The notes below the pieces were generated by a model that was not told the origin of the DNA, ran no database searches, and saw only the letters and a program-made list of their open reading frames with translations. From Bartonella sp. F02 (GTDB taxonomy: Bacteria > Pseudomonadota > Alphaproteobacteria > Rhizobiales > Rhizobiaceae), in assembly GCF_026929975.1 (NCBI RefSeq), contig NZ_JANHOK010000003.1, positions 1-64,000 of the forward strand: 64,000 nucleotides of DNA, read 5' to 3'. The position numbers were made by a program, and so were the translations under genes. Position 1 is the stretch's first letter, and each line of letters starts with the position of its first letter. Shown here one piece after another: positions 27,429 to 38,001 of this stretch.

Positions 27429-29000
27429 TTGTCTCTCTTATACATTTTTATCTGTTTTATCATATTTTTTTCTCTTGCATGTATGCTAGCAATATACATC
27501 TATGGCTGTTTTTCACAAAGTCCACGAGGTGAATGCTCTTATGCGTTTCATGTTAAAGAAGATGAAACAAAGCTTGATCGTATAGTGAGCCGATTGGCAA
27601 AAGAAAAGAATGGATTAGGGGTCGATAAAGATGCTCTTTCACTTATTGTTAGTAATTTAGATGCTTTTGGTATTCGTGCTGTAGGAGCATCACAGGCAGG
27701 ACGTAGTCTTGATTTGATGTATTATATTTGGGATGATGATTTAACAGGGCGTTTATTATTGAGTGAAGTGGTGGAAGCAGCTGATCGTGGAGTTCGGGTA
27801 CGTCTTCTTTTAGATGATATTAATGCACAAGGGCGTGATCCAGCTTATATTGCTCTTGATAAGCATCCTAATATTGAAGTTAGAATGTTTAATCCCGGAA
27901 AAACTCGGAATGGTGGACTACGCCGTGGTTTAGAGATTATATTGCGTGCTCTTATTGTAACACGGAGAATGCATAATAAAGCTTTTATTGTGGATGGACG
28001 AGTTGCTTTTGTGGGAGGAAGAAATCTTGCGGATTCTTATTTGGGCGCAAGTAACAAATCGAATTTTCGAGATTTAGATCTTATGTTAATTGGTCCATCA
28101 GTTAAAAAAGTGGAAACTGTCTTTGATAATTTTTGGAATAGCGCTGTTGCTTCGCCGATTCATACTTTAGTCGTTCCTGAAAATGCAAGTGATCTTGGCA
28201 ATTGGAGATCTAAGTTATATGCATTTCGTCATTCAAAAGCGGCAGAAGTTTATTTGGACTATATTAATAAACATCTCAATTTTGAATATTTTATTCAAGC
28301 AGGGAAACGATTATTTCTTGCTGATAAAGTTGATGTTCTTTCTGATCCTCCAGAAAAAGCATTGCGTAAAAAAGCTGGGAATTGGCTTATGACAGGCCTC
28401 TCACAGGTTATTGGAGGTGCTCAAAAAACGATTCAGATTACATCACCTTATTTTATTCCTGGTAAAGAAGGCACACAACATTTTAGTAGTCTGGTTTCAA
28501 AAGGTGTTGATGTAAAAATTCTCACAAATTCTTTGGCTGCGACTGATGTAGCTATTGTCCATGGCGGTTACATGCCTTATCGTAAGGCCTTATTAAAAAG
28601 TGGAGTTAAACTTTATGAGTTAAAACCGGATGGAGGAACGCATAAATTACAGTTGTTTAGATCAAATAAAGCTAGTTTACATGCGAAAGCTTTTTTAATC
28701 GACCATAAAACTGCTTTTATTGGATCGTTTAATTTTGATCCTCGATCTGCGTCGTTGAATACAGAGATGGGAATTTTGTTTGAATGTGCACCAATTACAG
28801 CGCGGTTAGATTTGCTTTTTTCTGAAGAAACAACAGGTGAAATGAGTTATCATTTACGTCTTGGCAATAACAATCGCATTTATTGGGATTTCATCGAAAA
28901 TGAAAAACAACAGAGTGTCGATTTTGAACCAGAAAGTAATTTTTGGCGTCGCACATTTGCAAAGATAATAAGCTGGTTGCCTATTGAATCACAATTATAG
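27429..29000 (+). CDS. Phospholipase D family cardiolipin synthase (ClsC-like)
   Basis: The protein has an N-terminal membrane segment (about 3-27) and two HKD motifs: H182-K184-D189 (MHNKAFIVDGRVAFVGGRN) and H418-K420-D425 (LHAKAFLIDHKTAFIGSFN). This pairing and the 523-residue length match the YmdC/ClsC branch, which makes cardiolipin from phospholipids at the inner membrane. Transphosphatidylation cannot be told from phospholipase activity by sequence. The TTG at 27429 is needed to include the membrane segment; the first in-frame ATG (27483) would cut it. A 294-bp spacer upstream shows no other feature. Confidence 0.85.
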   Translation: MSLLYIFICFIIFFSLACMLAIYIYGCFSQSPRGECSYAFHVKEDETKLDRIVSRLAKEKNGLGVDKDALSLIVSNLDAFGIRAVGASQAGRSLDLMYYIWDDDLTGRLLLSEVVEAADRGVRVRLLLDDINAQGRDPAYIALDKHPNIEVRMFNPGKTRNGGLRRGLEIILRALIVTRRMHNKAFIVDGRVAFVGGRNLADSYLGASNKSNFRDLDLMLIGPSVKKVETVFDNFWNSAVASPIHTLVVPENASDLGNWRSKLYAFRHSKAAEVYLDYINKHLNFEYFIQAGKRLFLADKVDVLSDPPEKALRKKAGNWLMTGLSQVIGGAQKTIQITSPYFIPGKEGTQHFSSLVSKGVDVKILTNSLAATDVAIVHGGYMPYRKALLKSGVKLYELKPDGGTHKLQLFRSNKASLHAKAFLIDHKTAFIGSFNFDPRSASLNTEMGILFECAPITARLDLLFSEETTGEMSYHLRLGNNNRIYWDFIENEKQQSVDFEPESNFWRRTFAKIISWLPIESQL

Positions 29001-29148
29001 ATTATATAAATCATATACAAGAAAAATATTTATTACTCTTTTCATTTTGTTAGTGACATGGCATAACTCATTGTCAATTCTCAATTTATGAGAACAGCAG
29101 TTATATCACAGCTGTTTTCAGTATTCTGTTATTTTAAGGAATGTGATC

Positions 29149-30648
29149 ATGGCAAAAATTGTTGAAACAAAAACAGGTGCACTGGCACTGACTTTTGATG
29201 ATGTGTTGTTACAGCCGGGTCATTCATTTGTTATGCCTAACCAAGTCGATCTTAAAACGCGGATTGCTGCTGATATTGAGTTGAATTTGCCATTACTCTC
29301 TGCTGCAATGGATACTGTGACAGAATCGCGTTTGGCAATTGCGATGGCTCAAGCTGGAGGTCTTGGTGTTATACATCGGAACATGTCTCCTGTAGAGCAA
29401 GCTGAAGAAGTTCGTCAAGTCAAAAAGTTTGAATCGGGTATGGTTGTCAATCCTGTTACAATTGGGCCAAATGCGACACTTGAAGAAGCAAAAGCTTTAA
29501 TGCGCTTTCATGGTATTTCGGGGATTCCAGTTGTTGAAGATAGTACTAAAGGTGGATGCTCTGGTCGGCTTGTTGGTATCTTAACTAATAGAGATGTGCG
29601 TTTCGCATCGGATCCAAAACAAAAAATCTATGAATTGATGACGCATGAAAATTTGATCACAGTGCGTGAAAATGTTCAACTGGATGAAGCAAAATATTTA
29701 CTTCATCATCACCGTATTGAAAAATTATTAGTTGTGGATGAACAAAATCGCTGTGTTGGTTTAGTGACAGTGAAAGACATTGAAAAAGCACAATTGAATC
29801 CGAATGCGGCTAAAGATTCTCAAGGTCGTTTACGTGTTGCAGCTGCCAGTAGTGTAGGGAATGATGGCATTGAGCGTGCTGAACGATTAATTGATGCAGG
29901 AGTTGATGTATTAGTCATAGATACCGCTCATGGACATTCTCAGCGTGTGCTAGAAGCTGTTGAACGTATTAAAAAAATGGCAGTTTCGACAGTTGTGATT
30001 GCTGGAAATGTTGCGACTCCACAAGCAACTCAGGCGTTGATTGATAGTGGTGCGGATGCAGTAAAGGTTGGTATTGGGCCTGGTTCTATTTGTACAACGC
30101 GAATTGTTGCAGGTGTTGGTGTTCCTCAGCTTTCAGCTATTATGGGAGCTGCAGAAATTGCAGATAAAGCAGGAATTCCGATTATTGCGGATGGTGGGAT
30201 CAAGGCTTCGGGGGATTTTGCAAAAGCATTAGCAGGAGGAGCGAGTGCTGCAATGATTGGTTCTCTTTTGGCTGGAACGGAAGAAAGTCCTGGTGAAGTT
30301 TACCTTTATCAAGGAAGATCTTTTAAAGCTTACCGTGGGATGGGATCTGTTGGTGCAATGGCGAGAGGATCAGCGGATCGTTATTTTCAAGCTGAAGTTC
30401 AAGATGAATTGAAATTAGTTCCAGAAGGTGTTGAAGGTCAAGTCGCTTATAAAGGAGCTATAGCTTCAGTTTTACATCAACTCGCTGGTGGGTTGCGTGC
30501 TTCTATGGGATATGTGGGAGCAAAGAATTTATGTGAATTTCGTGAAAAAGCTACGTTTGTTCGCATTACGAATGCAGGTCTTTATGAAAGCCATACACAT
30601 GGTGTTGCTATTACGAGAGAGAGTCCCAATTATTGTGGTCCTGTTTAA
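29149..30648 (+). CDS. guaB: Inosine-5'-monophosphate dehydrogenase
   Basis: GuaB oxidises IMP to XMP with NAD+, the rate-limiting step to GMP. The TIM barrel carries the catalytic Cys315 in [13 protein letters not shown], and two CBS domains are inserted at about 95-215. The flap region [13 protein letters not shown] follows. I choose ATG 29149 because TAAGGA (29135-29140) lies eight bases before it, but only two before the GTG at 29143. rsmB and guaA follow downstream, the common rhizobial order. A long hairpin lies 88 bp after the stop. Confidence 0.97.
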   Translation: MAKIVETKTGALALTFDDVLLQPGHSFVMPNQVDLKTRIAADIELNLPLLSAAMDTVTESRLAIAMAQAGGLGVIHRNMSPVEQAEEVRQVKKFESGMVVNPVTIGPNATLEEAKALMRFHGISGIPVVEDSTKGGCSGRLVGILTNRDVRFASDPKQKIYELMTHENLITVRENVQLDEAKYLLHHHRIEKLLVVDEQNRCVGLVTVKDIEKAQLNPNAAKDSQGRLRVAAASSVGNDGIERAERLIDAGVDVLVIDTAHGHSQRVLEAVERIKKMAVSTVVIAGNVATPQATQALIDSGADAVKVGIGPGSICTTRIVAGVGVPQLSAIMGAAEIADKAGIPIIADGGIKASGDFAKALAGGASAAMIGSLLAGTEESPGEVYLYQGRSFKAYRGMGSVGAMARGSADRYFQAEVQDELKLVPEGVEGQVAYKGAIASVLHQLAGGLRASMGYVGAKNLCEFREKATFVRITNAGLYESHTHGVAITRESPNYCGPV

Positions 30649-30736
30649 TGAAATAGATGATCTGAGGTTATTTTTTAGTGAGATAAAAGTATCTTTGGGA
30701 TTGTGTATCTATGTAATAAAATCAGATATACACAAG

Positions 30737-30766
30737 AAAGAATTGGATGTGAATATCCAATTCTTT
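30737..30766. terminator. 12-bp perfect hairpin after guaB
   Basis: AAAGAATTGGAT (30737-30748) and ATCCAATTCTTT (30755-30766) pair perfectly around a six-base loop. No clean U run follows on +, and a weak one (TTTCTTGTG) on -. It lies between guaB (+) and the end of the small - ORF at 30792, so it may serve as transcript end for both. Confidence 0.6.
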
Positions 30767-30791
30767 CCATTAGTTATATGAAGCGAAAAAA

Positions 30792-30941
30792 TTAGTTTCT
30801 TGTATTTTTCCGTTCTAATTTTGATGAATATTTGTGATTATTTGCATGATCACTGTGGGTAGGTTTTTTGTCTTTGCTTGATGGCATTTTATTTTGATTG
30901 TCTTTATGTGACATTGTTTTCTCATGATTATAAGTATTCAT
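30792..30941 (-). CDS. Unannotated small hydrophilic protein, 49 residues
   Basis: The minus strand encodes a 49-residue frame from ATG 30941 to TAA 30792, preceded by AAAGGAG at about seven bases, one of the best ribosome binding sites in the window. The protein starts MNTYNHEKTMSHKDNQ and ends KLERKNTRN. It is rich in Lys, Asn, His and Ser (five His, nine Lys), has no Cys, Trp or hydrophobic stretch, and looks intrinsically disordered. I recognise no family. It is transcribed opposite to guaB and rsmB. It could be a small basic cytoplasmic protein, possibly nucleic-acid or metal binding; this is inference. Chance remains possible given its short length. Confidence 0.55.
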   Translation of the reverse strand: MNTYNHEKTMSHKDNQNKMPSSKDKKPTHSDHANNHKYSSKLERKNTRN

Positions 30942-31115
30942 TCTATTTTCTCCTTTTAAATAATCTGGCATATGTCAGTGTAGAACAAACGGTCACGCGA
31001 AATGGTTGTTCCAAGAGTTGTCGAAAAAGTTTATTTATGTTTTTAAAAATGATAGGCATGACTATTTTGATGAACACTGTTTTTATTCTTAGAATATTAT
31101 AAATAGGAGTAATGA

Positions 31116-32402
31116 ATGCGGTTGGGTGGGCGTTTGCAAGCGGCGGTAGATATTCTAAAAGAGATCAACATGCGGCATCGTCCTGCAAGCGAAGCTTTGA
31201 AAGATTGGGGAATTTCCCATCGTTTTGCTGGATCAAATGATCGTGCAGCAATTGGTACAATTGTTTATGATGTTTTAAGACGACGTTATTCGTTGCAATG
31301 GCGTATGGAAAGTGACGATATGAGAGATATCGTTTTTGGTGCTTTGCTAGATTTTTGTTCGATGACGATTGAACAAATTGATAGTCTTTTAGACGGAGAT
31401 CGTTTTGCTTTACCGTTATTAGGAGCTCGGCAACGTCAATCATGGCAGCAACGCCAATTGGTGGATGCGCCAGATTATATTCGAGGTGATATTCCTCAGT
31501 GGTGTCAGGCTCATCTCTCTCCAGTATTTGCTAAAAATTGGATTATTGAAGCTGAAGCTTTAGCAACACGTCCTCCTTTAGATTTACGAGTGAATAGTTT
31601 GAAAGCAACATCAGAAAAGGTTCTCAAGGAATTAGCTAGTACAAAAGCTCAATCTTTTTCATGGTTTCGACAGGCATTAAGGATTTCACCAATTGAAAAG
31701 TTGAATCGTCACCCGAATGTTCAAATTGAGCCTGCGTTTAAAAAGGGGCATTTTGAGATACAAGATTTGGGATCTCAAATCGTTTCTCATCTTGTTGAAG
31801 CAAAAGCAGGATTACAAATATTAGATTATTGCGCAGGCGCTGGAGGGAAAACATTGGCTTTAGCAGCCGATATGGGCAATAAAGGACAAATTTATGCGTA
31901 TGATACAGATAAAGCGCGTTTAGCTCCTATTTTTGATCGTCTTCGGCGATCTGGTATTCGTAATGCTCAATCACGGGTGAACGTAGAAGAACTCAAACCA
32001 TTAATTGGACAGATGGATATCGTTTTGTTAGATGCTCCTTGTAGTGGAACAGGAACTTGGCGACGTCGTCCAGATGCAAAATGGCGTTTAACATTGGAAC
32101 AGGTAAAAAAACGTCAAGAAGAGCAGCATACTATTTTAAATGAGGCATTATCCTATCTTAAATCAGATGGGCGCTTAATCTATATTACATGTTCTCTGTT
32201 TTTCGATGAGAATGAAGAACAAATTTCTCGTTTTCTTCAAGAGCATTCCGACTTTTATCCAATAAATATGCGCGCATTATGGGAAAAACATTTTAGTCTT
32301 TCGCCTGTGCAGCCGACATTTTCAAATTATGGTCTAACTTTATCACCAGCAAAAACAAAGACAGATGGCTTTTTTCTCGCTATTTTGCAAAAAAAGCATT
32401 AG
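31116..32402 (+). CDS. rsmB: 16S rRNA m5C methyltransferase of the RsmB/NOP family
   Basis: The C-terminal two thirds carry the NOP2/Sun methyltransferase fold: LDYCAGAGGKTLALAADM for SAM binding, VLLDAPCSGTGTWRRRPD with one catalytic Cys, and LIYITCSLFFDENEEQI with the second. The N-terminal part contains an NusB-like helical region. RsmB methylates C967 of 16S rRNA in E. coli; the site here is inferred. Its location between guaB and guaA is the usual alphaproteobacterial arrangement. A 134-bp spacer leads to guaA. Confidence 0.88.
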   Translation: MRLGGRLQAAVDILKEINMRHRPASEALKDWGISHRFAGSNDRAAIGTIVYDVLRRRYSLQWRMESDDMRDIVFGALLDFCSMTIEQIDSLLDGDRFALPLLGARQRQSWQQRQLVDAPDYIRGDIPQWCQAHLSPVFAKNWIIEAEALATRPPLDLRVNSLKATSEKVLKELASTKAQSFSWFRQALRISPIEKLNRHPNVQIEPAFKKGHFEIQDLGSQIVSHLVEAKAGLQILDYCAGAGGKTLALAADMGNKGQIYAYDTDKARLAPIFDRLRRSGIRNAQSRVNVEELKPLIGQMDIVLLDAPCSGTGTWRRRPDAKWRLTLEQVKKRQEEQHTILNEALSYLKSDGRLIYITCSLFFDENEEQISRFLQEHSDFYPINMRALWEKHFSLSPVQPTFSNYGLTLSPAKTKTDGFFLAILQKKH

Positions 32403-32536
32403 TACACAGTTTATGTTTTTTATTTTAAATTTTATCAAAATAGTGTTTTTTCATTGCTCATGGGCTTGTGAAAAGAGACAGATATTAGATAATAGATTTT
32501 ATTATTTATTTTTATGCAATTATTGATTGGGTTTTT

Positions 32537-34093
32537 ATGAGTATACCACATTTAGATACTGTCCTTATCATTGATTTTGGTTCACAAGTTACGCAACTTA
32601 TTGCACGAAGAATACGAGCAATGGGGGTTTATTCTGAAATTGTTCCATTTCAATTGGCTTTAGAAGAAATGAAGCGAATCAAACCTAAAGCGATTATTTT
32701 ATCAGGAAGTTTTTATTCGACGGTTGATGACGGTTCGCCACGGATCCCAATGGAAATTTTTGAATCGGGTATTCCCGTTCTTGGGATATGCTACGGTGAA
32801 CAGGTGATGTGTGTTCAACTTGGTGGAAGAGTTGAAGCTGAGCATGAACGTGAATTTGGGCGCGCTTTTTTAGAGGTTATAGAAGAAAGTCCACTTTTTG
32901 ATGGCGTTTGGGAAAAGGGGTCGTCTTATCAAGTATGGATGAGCCACGGGGATCGTGTGACAGTTTTGCCGGAGGGGTTTCGTGTCATTGGCACATCAAA
33001 AGGCGCTCCTTATGCTGCGATTGCTGATGAAAAACGGCGTTTTTATGCTGTGCAATTTCATCCTGAGGTTGTTCATACACCAGATGGTGCAAAACTTTTA
33101 CATAATTTTGTACATAAAATTTCTGGTCTTAAAGGTGATTGGTCCATGTCGGCTTTTCGTGATCAAGCGATTACCGAAATTCGTGAAAAGGTTGGGAAAA
33201 GTCGTGTTATTTGTGGTCTTTCAGGTGGTGTTGACTCATCAGTTGCTGCCGTATTACTGCACGAAGCAATAGGAGATCAATTGACATGTATTTTTGTAGA
33301 TCATGGATTGATGCGTAAAAATGAAGCAGAAGAGGTTGTTACATTATTCCGTAAAAATTACGATATAGCCCTTATCCATGTTAATGCTACTGATCTATTT
33401 ATGAATGCATTGCAAGGTGAGACAGATCCAGAGAAAAAGCGTAAAATAATAGGTCGCCTTTTTATCGAAGTTTTTGAAGAAGAAACTAAAAAGATAGGAG
33501 GTGCAGAATTTTTAGCGCAAGGAACACTGTATCCGGATGTTATTGAAAGTGTTTCAGCTATTGGCGCCGCGGTAACAATTAAAAGTCACCATAATGTGGG
33601 GGGGTTACCGGAACGAATGAAGATGAAACTCATCGAACCGTTGCGCGAACTCTTTAAAGATGACGTACGTTCATTAGGAAGAGAATTAGGATTACCTGAG
33701 CAATTTATCGGGCGTCATCCGTTTCCAGGGCCAGGGCTTGCAATTCGGTGTCCTGGTGCAGTCACGCGTGAGAAATTGGATATTTTGCGTGAAGCGGATG
33801 CTATTTATCTTGATGAAATTCGTAAAGCAGGTCTTTATGATAAAATTTGGCAGGCTTTTGCTGTTCTTCTTCCTGTGCAAACTGTCGGTGTTATGGGGGA
33901 TGGACGCACTTATGAATTTGTATGTGCTCTTCGTGCTGTAACATCTGTTGATGGTATGACGGCTGATTTTTATCCATATAGTATGGAATTTTTGGGAAAA
34001 GCTGCATCGCGTATTATTAATGAGGTGAGGGGAATTAATCGTGTTGTTTATGATGTAACTTCAAAACCACCTGGAACGATTGAGTGGGAATAA
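32537..34093 (+). CDS. guaA: GMP synthase (glutamine-hydrolysing)
   Basis: GuaA aminates XMP to GMP using glutamine and ATP. The class I amidotransferase domain (about 1-200) has the catalytic Cys85 in GICYGEQ and the His-x-Glu in QFHPEV. The ATP pyrophosphatase domain follows with the P-loop SGGVDSS at about 229-235. The dimerisation domain ends in the conserved KPPGTIEWE. With guaB it completes the route from IMP to GMP within 5 kb. The length (518) is normal. Confidence 0.97.
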   Translation: MSIPHLDTVLIIDFGSQVTQLIARRIRAMGVYSEIVPFQLALEEMKRIKPKAIILSGSFYSTVDDGSPRIPMEIFESGIPVLGICYGEQVMCVQLGGRVEAEHEREFGRAFLEVIEESPLFDGVWEKGSSYQVWMSHGDRVTVLPEGFRVIGTSKGAPYAAIADEKRRFYAVQFHPEVVHTPDGAKLLHNFVHKISGLKGDWSMSAFRDQAITEIREKVGKSRVICGLSGGVDSSVAAVLLHEAIGDQLTCIFVDHGLMRKNEAEEVVTLFRKNYDIALIHVNATDLFMNALQGETDPEKKRKIIGRLFIEVFEEETKKIGGAEFLAQGTLYPDVIESVSAIGAAVTIKSHHNVGGLPERMKMKLIEPLRELFKDDVRSLGRELGLPEQFIGRHPFPGPGLAIRCPGAVTREKLDILREADAIYLDEIRKAGLYDKIWQAFAVLLPVQTVGVMGDGRTYEFVCALRAVTSVDGMTADFYPYSMEFLGKAASRIINEVRGINRVVYDVTSKPPGTIEWE

Positions 34094-34251
34094 CTGAAGT
34101 TATGTGAAGTCTCTTAAGATCATAGTTTTTGCGATGCAGCATTTTATAAAATCAGAAAAACAATTATAGATTTTATCATTGTTTATTTGAGGTATTATAT
34201 ACGATGGTGTTGTATTTGGTATTGTTGGAACTTCAGAAGTAGGGAATTATT

Positions 34252-34980
34252 ATGCCTAAGCCAAAAATTGTTGCTCATCGTGGTGGTGCTAGTCTTTATC
34301 CTGAAAATACACTTTCAGCATTTCGTCATGCAATTGCATTAGGAGTTGATGAAATTGAGTGCGATGTTCATCTCCTTAAAAGCGGTGAAGTGGTTGTATT
34401 TCACGATTTTGGTCTGGAGCAACTGGTTGGAAAAACAGGATATATTCATGACCTCGATAATGAAATGCGTAAGAAAATCTGTGTGAAAGGCAGCATTGAA
34501 CCACCTCCTTTATTAGAAGAAGTATTGGATCTTTTAGCGCCAACGAATGTAGCACTTCATCTTGAAATTAAAACATCTGGTGTTTCTGAACGTGAATATA
34601 CATTATCTCAAAAAGCGCTTAAGCTTATAAAGAATCGAAACTTAGAAGAACGAGTCTCTGCAATTAGTTTTGATGCAATAAGTCTTCGTCCTTTTATTGA
34701 GGCAGGAATACCGTCTGGTCCATGTATTGATTGCTTAGAAGGTGATCTCTCTCTTCATCTTTCTCAATGGAAAGAATGGGGATATTCTGATTTAAGTTTG
34801 TATGGTTCTATTGTTTCTCAAAAATGTCTTGAATCTGCTCTTAATGCTGGTTTTACTGTTGGTGTCTGGACAATAAATGGAGTTGCTCGTTTATCACATT
34901 GGCTTGAGATGCCAGTGCATTACATCACAACAGATCAACCTGATCTTGCTTTGCAATTACGTTCACAAAAGTTAAAATGA
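34252..34980 (+). CDS. ugpQ: Glycerophosphodiester phosphodiesterase
   Basis: The enzyme cleaves glycerophosphodiesters to glycerol-3-phosphate and an alcohol. The GDPD motif AHRGGASLYPENTLSAF (about 7-23) and the metal site EIECDVHLLKSGEVVVFHD (about 35-53) are present. There is no signal peptide, so it acts in the cytoplasm like UgpQ. It is convergent with the ugpBAEC importer that ends 115 bp away, which suggests that host phospholipid head-group material is imported and then cleaved here. The length is 242. Confidence 0.93.
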   Translation: MPKPKIVAHRGGASLYPENTLSAFRHAIALGVDEIECDVHLLKSGEVVVFHDFGLEQLVGKTGYIHDLDNEMRKKICVKGSIEPPPLLEEVLDLLAPTNVALHLEIKTSGVSEREYTLSQKALKLIKNRNLEERVSAISFDAISLRPFIEAGIPSGPCIDCLEGDLSLHLSQWKEWGYSDLSLYGSIVSQKCLESALNAGFTVGVWTINGVARLSHWLEMPVHYITTDQPDLALQLRSQKLK

Positions 34981-35094
34981 TCTGTATGAATCTACAAAAA
35001 ATAATTAATATAGTATAAGAACGTATGTTTTAACAAAGCTGAAGGTAATAAATAGCTAAATCTTTTTATCCATAAAATTTCAAAATTCAAATTT

Positions 35095-36144
35095 TTATTT
35101 TATGGGCTGTGTTCTTTTTCCTGTTGCTTTGTTGAAAGTATGAAAATTGTGATGAGCGACAGTGAAGCATAATTTCTGTCCATAGTCGTTTGTTATGCGC
35201 TCTTTTGTTTCTATAGTAAAAATTACATCATTCCAACGTGTTATAACGTGACAACCTGTTCCTATAGGCTTGATGAGTTCTATTTGCGTATGAAAAATAG
35301 GTCCTTTGTCTGGGTGTTCTCCTAATAAGATAGCTTCTGGTCTAAATGCTAAAAGATCTGTCTCTTGGCTGCAAAAAAATGAATTGTTTAAATGTTGCTC
35401 TAAGAGGTGACGATCAAGAAAATTCATAGAAGGAGAACCAATAAAATCAGCAACAAAGGTTGTTGCTGGAGTATCATAAATTTCCATTGGAGTTCCAATT
35501 TGTTCGATACATCCCTTATTCATAACAACGATTCTATCAGCAAGTGTCATTGCTTCGAGTTGATCATGTGTAACATAGATGCTGGTTGTTTTTAAGGAAC
35601 GCTGGAGTGTCTTAATTTCAACACACATTTGAGAACGCAATTTTGCATCAAGATTTGAAAGAGGTTCATCAAAAAGAAAGACACGTGGTTGTCGTACAAT
35701 AACGCGTCCCATAGCAACGCGTTGACGCTGTCCTCCTGATAATTGTCGAGGCTTACGATCAAGAAATGCTTCTATTTTTAGAAGTTTTGCAGCATGTGTG
35801 ATGCGTTTATTAATTTCTTCTTTCGGTGTTTTTCTATTTTTTAGTCCATACTCTAAATTTCCACGGACTGTCATATGTGGATAGAGAGCGTAATTTTGAA
35901 AAACCATAGCAATATCGCGATCAGCTGGCTCACAATTATTAACGCATTCATTGTCAATATAGAGTTCTCCTGAAGTAATTCGTTCAAGCCCTGCAATGAT
36001 ACGTAATAGGGTTGATTTTCCACATCCAGAAGGACCAACAAGAACTAATAGTTCACTGTCAGCGACTGTTAGATTTAAATCATTAATGACTGAAACACCG
36101 TTGTCATATTGTTTTTTTATATTAGATAATTGAATTGTAGCCAC
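35095..36144 (-). CDS. ugpC: sn-Glycerol-3-phosphate ABC transporter ATP-binding protein
   Basis: This MalK-type ATPase has Walker [10 protein letters not shown] (about 37-45), the signature LSGGQRQR, Walker [17 protein letters not shown] and the H-loop VTHDQLEAM, plus a C-terminal regulatory TOBE-like domain (about 235-345). It energises import of glycerol-3-phosphate and glycerophosphodiesters. The start is GTG 36144 with GGAGA eight bases upstream, three bases after ugpE. It is the last gene of ugpBAEC. The C-terminal domain may bind other substrates as in MalK-like proteins, so substrate is inferred from the operon. Confidence 0.93.
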   Translation of the reverse strand: MATIQLSNIKKQYDNGVSVINDLNLTVADSELLVLVGPSGCGKSTLLRIIAGLERITSGELYIDNECVNNCEPADRDIAMVFQNYALYPHMTVRGNLEYGLKNRKTPKEEINKRITHAAKLLKIEAFLDRKPRQLSGGQRQRVAMGRVIVRQPRVFLFDEPLSNLDAKLRSQMCVEIKTLQRSLKTTSIYVTHDQLEAMTLADRIVVMNKGCIEQIGTPMEIYDTPATTFVADFIGSPSMNFLDRHLLEQHLNNSFFCSQETDLLAFRPEAILLGEHPDKGPIFHTQIELIKPIGTGCHVITRWNDVIFTIETKERITNDYGQKLCFTVAHHNFHTFNKATGKRTQPIK

Positions 36145-36147
36145 GCT

Positions 36148-36999
36148 TTATTTCTCCGCGTCAATGAGGCCTTTGACAAAAAGCCGTTGCATGAAGATGA
36201 CAATGAGAACGGGCGGCACCATGGCAACGACCGACACAGCCATCAAGATATTCCACTGAGGATCATGTTGAAGTGATTCCACAATGAGTTGTTTCAGGAT
36301 AACGAGAATGGTTTGGTGGTTTTGGTCTGTTGTTACAATAAGCGGCCAAAGATATTGTACCCATCCATAAATGAACATGATAATGAATAAAGCAGCAATG
36401 TTATTTCTGCTGAGAGGTAAAAGAATATCTTTAAAAAATTTAAATGGTCCTGCTCCATCGACACGAGCAGCTTCTAAGAGTTCATCAGGTACAGTTAGAA
36501 AAAACTGACGAAATAAAAAAGTAGCGGTTGCTGATGCAATTAATGGAATAATCATTCCGCTATAAGTATTGATCATTCCTAATTGTGCGACGACGGCATA
36601 TGTTGGAATGATGCGCACTTCAATGGGTAACATTAATGTGATAAAAATAAGTACAAAAGCAGTTTTACGGAAAGGAAAGCGCATATAAACGATTGCATAA
36701 GCAGAGAAGAGTGAAATAATAATTTTTCCTATACTGATACCGATAGCCATGATGAATGAATTCATTAGGAGTGGCCAAAGATTTGGAAGACCACGTTGCA
36801 TAAGACCATCACCAAAGATCATTTTGTAATTTTCTAAACCATGATTGCCAGGAAGTAGAGGCAAAGTTCCTGAACTAAATGCTGATGAACTATGAGTGGA
36901 AGCAATAATGGCTACATAAACTGGAAAACAGATAACGATAATACCCACAATTAGAGTAAAATGAGTTAGAAATTTTAAGAATGGTCGGTTTTCAACCAT
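36148..36999 (-). CDS. ugpE: sn-Glycerol-3-phosphate ABC transporter permease
   Basis: A MalG-type inner-membrane permease with six predicted helices and the EAA loop (ELLEAARVDGAGPFKFFKDILLPLS) that contacts UgpC. I place the start at ATG 36999 (MVENRPF), because TAGGAG lies eight bases upstream and the TAG of that site is the ugpA stop; the longer frame from 37032 would overlap ugpA by 23 bp without a ribosome binding site. The length becomes 283, close to E. coli UgpE (281). Confidence 0.93.
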   Translation of the reverse strand: MVENRPFLKFLTHFTLIVGIIVICFPVYVAIIASTHSSSAFSSGTLPLLPGNHGLENYKMIFGDGLMQRGLPNLWPLLMNSFIMAIGISIGKIIISLFSAYAIVYMRFPFRKTAFVLIFITLMLPIEVRIIPTYAVVAQLGMINTYSGMIIPLIASATATFLFRQFFLTVPDELLEAARVDGAGPFKFFKDILLPLSRNNIAALFIIMFIYGWVQYLWPLIVTTDQNHQTILVILKQLIVESLQHDPQWNILMAVSVVAMVPPVLIVIFMQRLFVKGLIDAEK

Positions 37000-37009
37000 A
37001 ATTCTTCTC

Positions 37010-37894
37010 CTAATATTGTACGCGACGTTCAATCCAGCGAAATTGGACGAATGTTAAAACAATAATCATGAGCATTAATATTGTTGATTGTGCTGCTGAT
37101 GCACCGATTATTTGGTTTTTAAAACCATCTTCATAGATTTTGTACACAAGTGTACTTGTTGCACGTGCAGGTCCTCCAGATGTTATGTGATCAATAATAC
37201 CAAATGTATCAAACATAACATAATGGATATTGACAATGAGCAGGAAAAAAGTTGTTGGTGAAATTTGCGGAAAAACTACAGTCCAAAACCTTTTAAAAGG
37301 GCTAGCACCATCAATGGCTGCTGCTTCGATTTGAGAACGCGGAACAGATTGAAGACCAGCAAGAAAAAAGAGAAAATTGTAAGAAATTTGTTGCCAACTT
37401 GCAGCAATGACGATGAGAATCATTGCTTGAGTTCCACTAACACGATGATTCCATATAATTCCTATTTCCTCTAAAAGAAAAGGAAGAACTCCAATCGTTG
37501 GATGAAAAATAAATAACCATAATATGCCTGCCAATACAGGAGCAACAGCATAAGGCCAAAGTAAAAATATTGTATAAGTTTTTTTTGCGCGAATAACGCG
37601 ATCAACACAGACAGCTAAGAGAAGTGATAAGGTCATTGAAATTACAGTAACAGATACAGAAAATATGACTGTTGTCATAAATGACTGTATATAAGCTGGA
37701 TCAGAAAAAATAGTTACATAATTTTCAAACCCAATAAAAGTTTTAGAAAAACCAAAAGGATCTTCGCGTTCAAAAGACGATTTTATGGCTTGAATTGCAG
37801 GCCAAAAGAAAAACAAAAAAGTTATAGCCAATTGAGGAAAAAGTAGTAAATAAGGGAGTAAAATCTTTTGAAAGTATGCATGTTTTGTTTGCAT
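37010..37894 (-). CDS. ugpA: sn-Glycerol-3-phosphate ABC transporter permease
   Basis: A MalF-type permease of 294 residues with six hydrophobic helices and the EAA loop QIEAAAIDGASPFKRFWTVVFPQI. It pairs with UgpE to form the membrane channel. Conserved Ugp features such as the LLFPQLAITFLFFFWPAIQAI N-terminal helix are visible. It lies 107 bp behind ugpB; a terminator-like hairpin occupies that gap. Its stop overlaps the ugpE ribosome binding site. Confidence 0.93.
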   Translation of the reverse strand: MQTKHAYFQKILLPYLLLFPQLAITFLFFFWPAIQAIKSSFEREDPFGFSKTFIGFENYVTIFSDPAYIQSFMTTVIFSVSVTVISMTLSLLLAVCVDRVIRAKKTYTIFLLWPYAVAPVLAGILWLFIFHPTIGVLPFLLEEIGIIWNHRVSGTQAMILIVIAASWQQISYNFLFFLAGLQSVPRSQIEAAAIDGASPFKRFWTVVFPQISPTTFFLLIVNIHYVMFDTFGIIDHITSGGPARATSTLVYKIYEDGFKNQIIGASAAQSTILMLMIIVLTFVQFRWIERRVQY

Positions 37895-37944
37895 GTGTTG
37901 AGCTCTTTTTAGATAAGAAGCTTAGAAAAAAGGGTTAAACCAGA

Positions 37945-37983
37945 AATTAAAAAACTCAACTTTTGATGCTGAGTTTTTTAATT
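37945..37983 (-). terminator. Intercistronic terminator/attenuator between ugpB and ugpA
   Basis: A 14-bp stem (arms 37945-37958 and 37970-37983; core ACTCA/TGAGT flanked by A and T runs) has a U run in the minus-strand RNA. It lies directly after ugpB. It probably lets the binding protein be made in excess over the membrane components, either by partial termination or by protecting the ugpB mRNA 3' end. Confidence 0.8.
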
Positions 37984-38001
37984 GAATAATAATCATAGAA
38001 T

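Noticed and set aside
29092-29117. Dyad AACAGC/GCTGTT before guaB as attenuator
   Set aside because: Only six pairs and a loop of 12 bases with no U run directly after it; it could equally be chance or a weak end signal for the upstream gene.
30878-31102. 74-codon + frame before rsmB
   Set aside because: It is opposite the better supported 49-codon minus ORF, lacks a ribosome binding site, and its Phe/Leu/Tyr-rich product looks like translated A/T-rich DNA.
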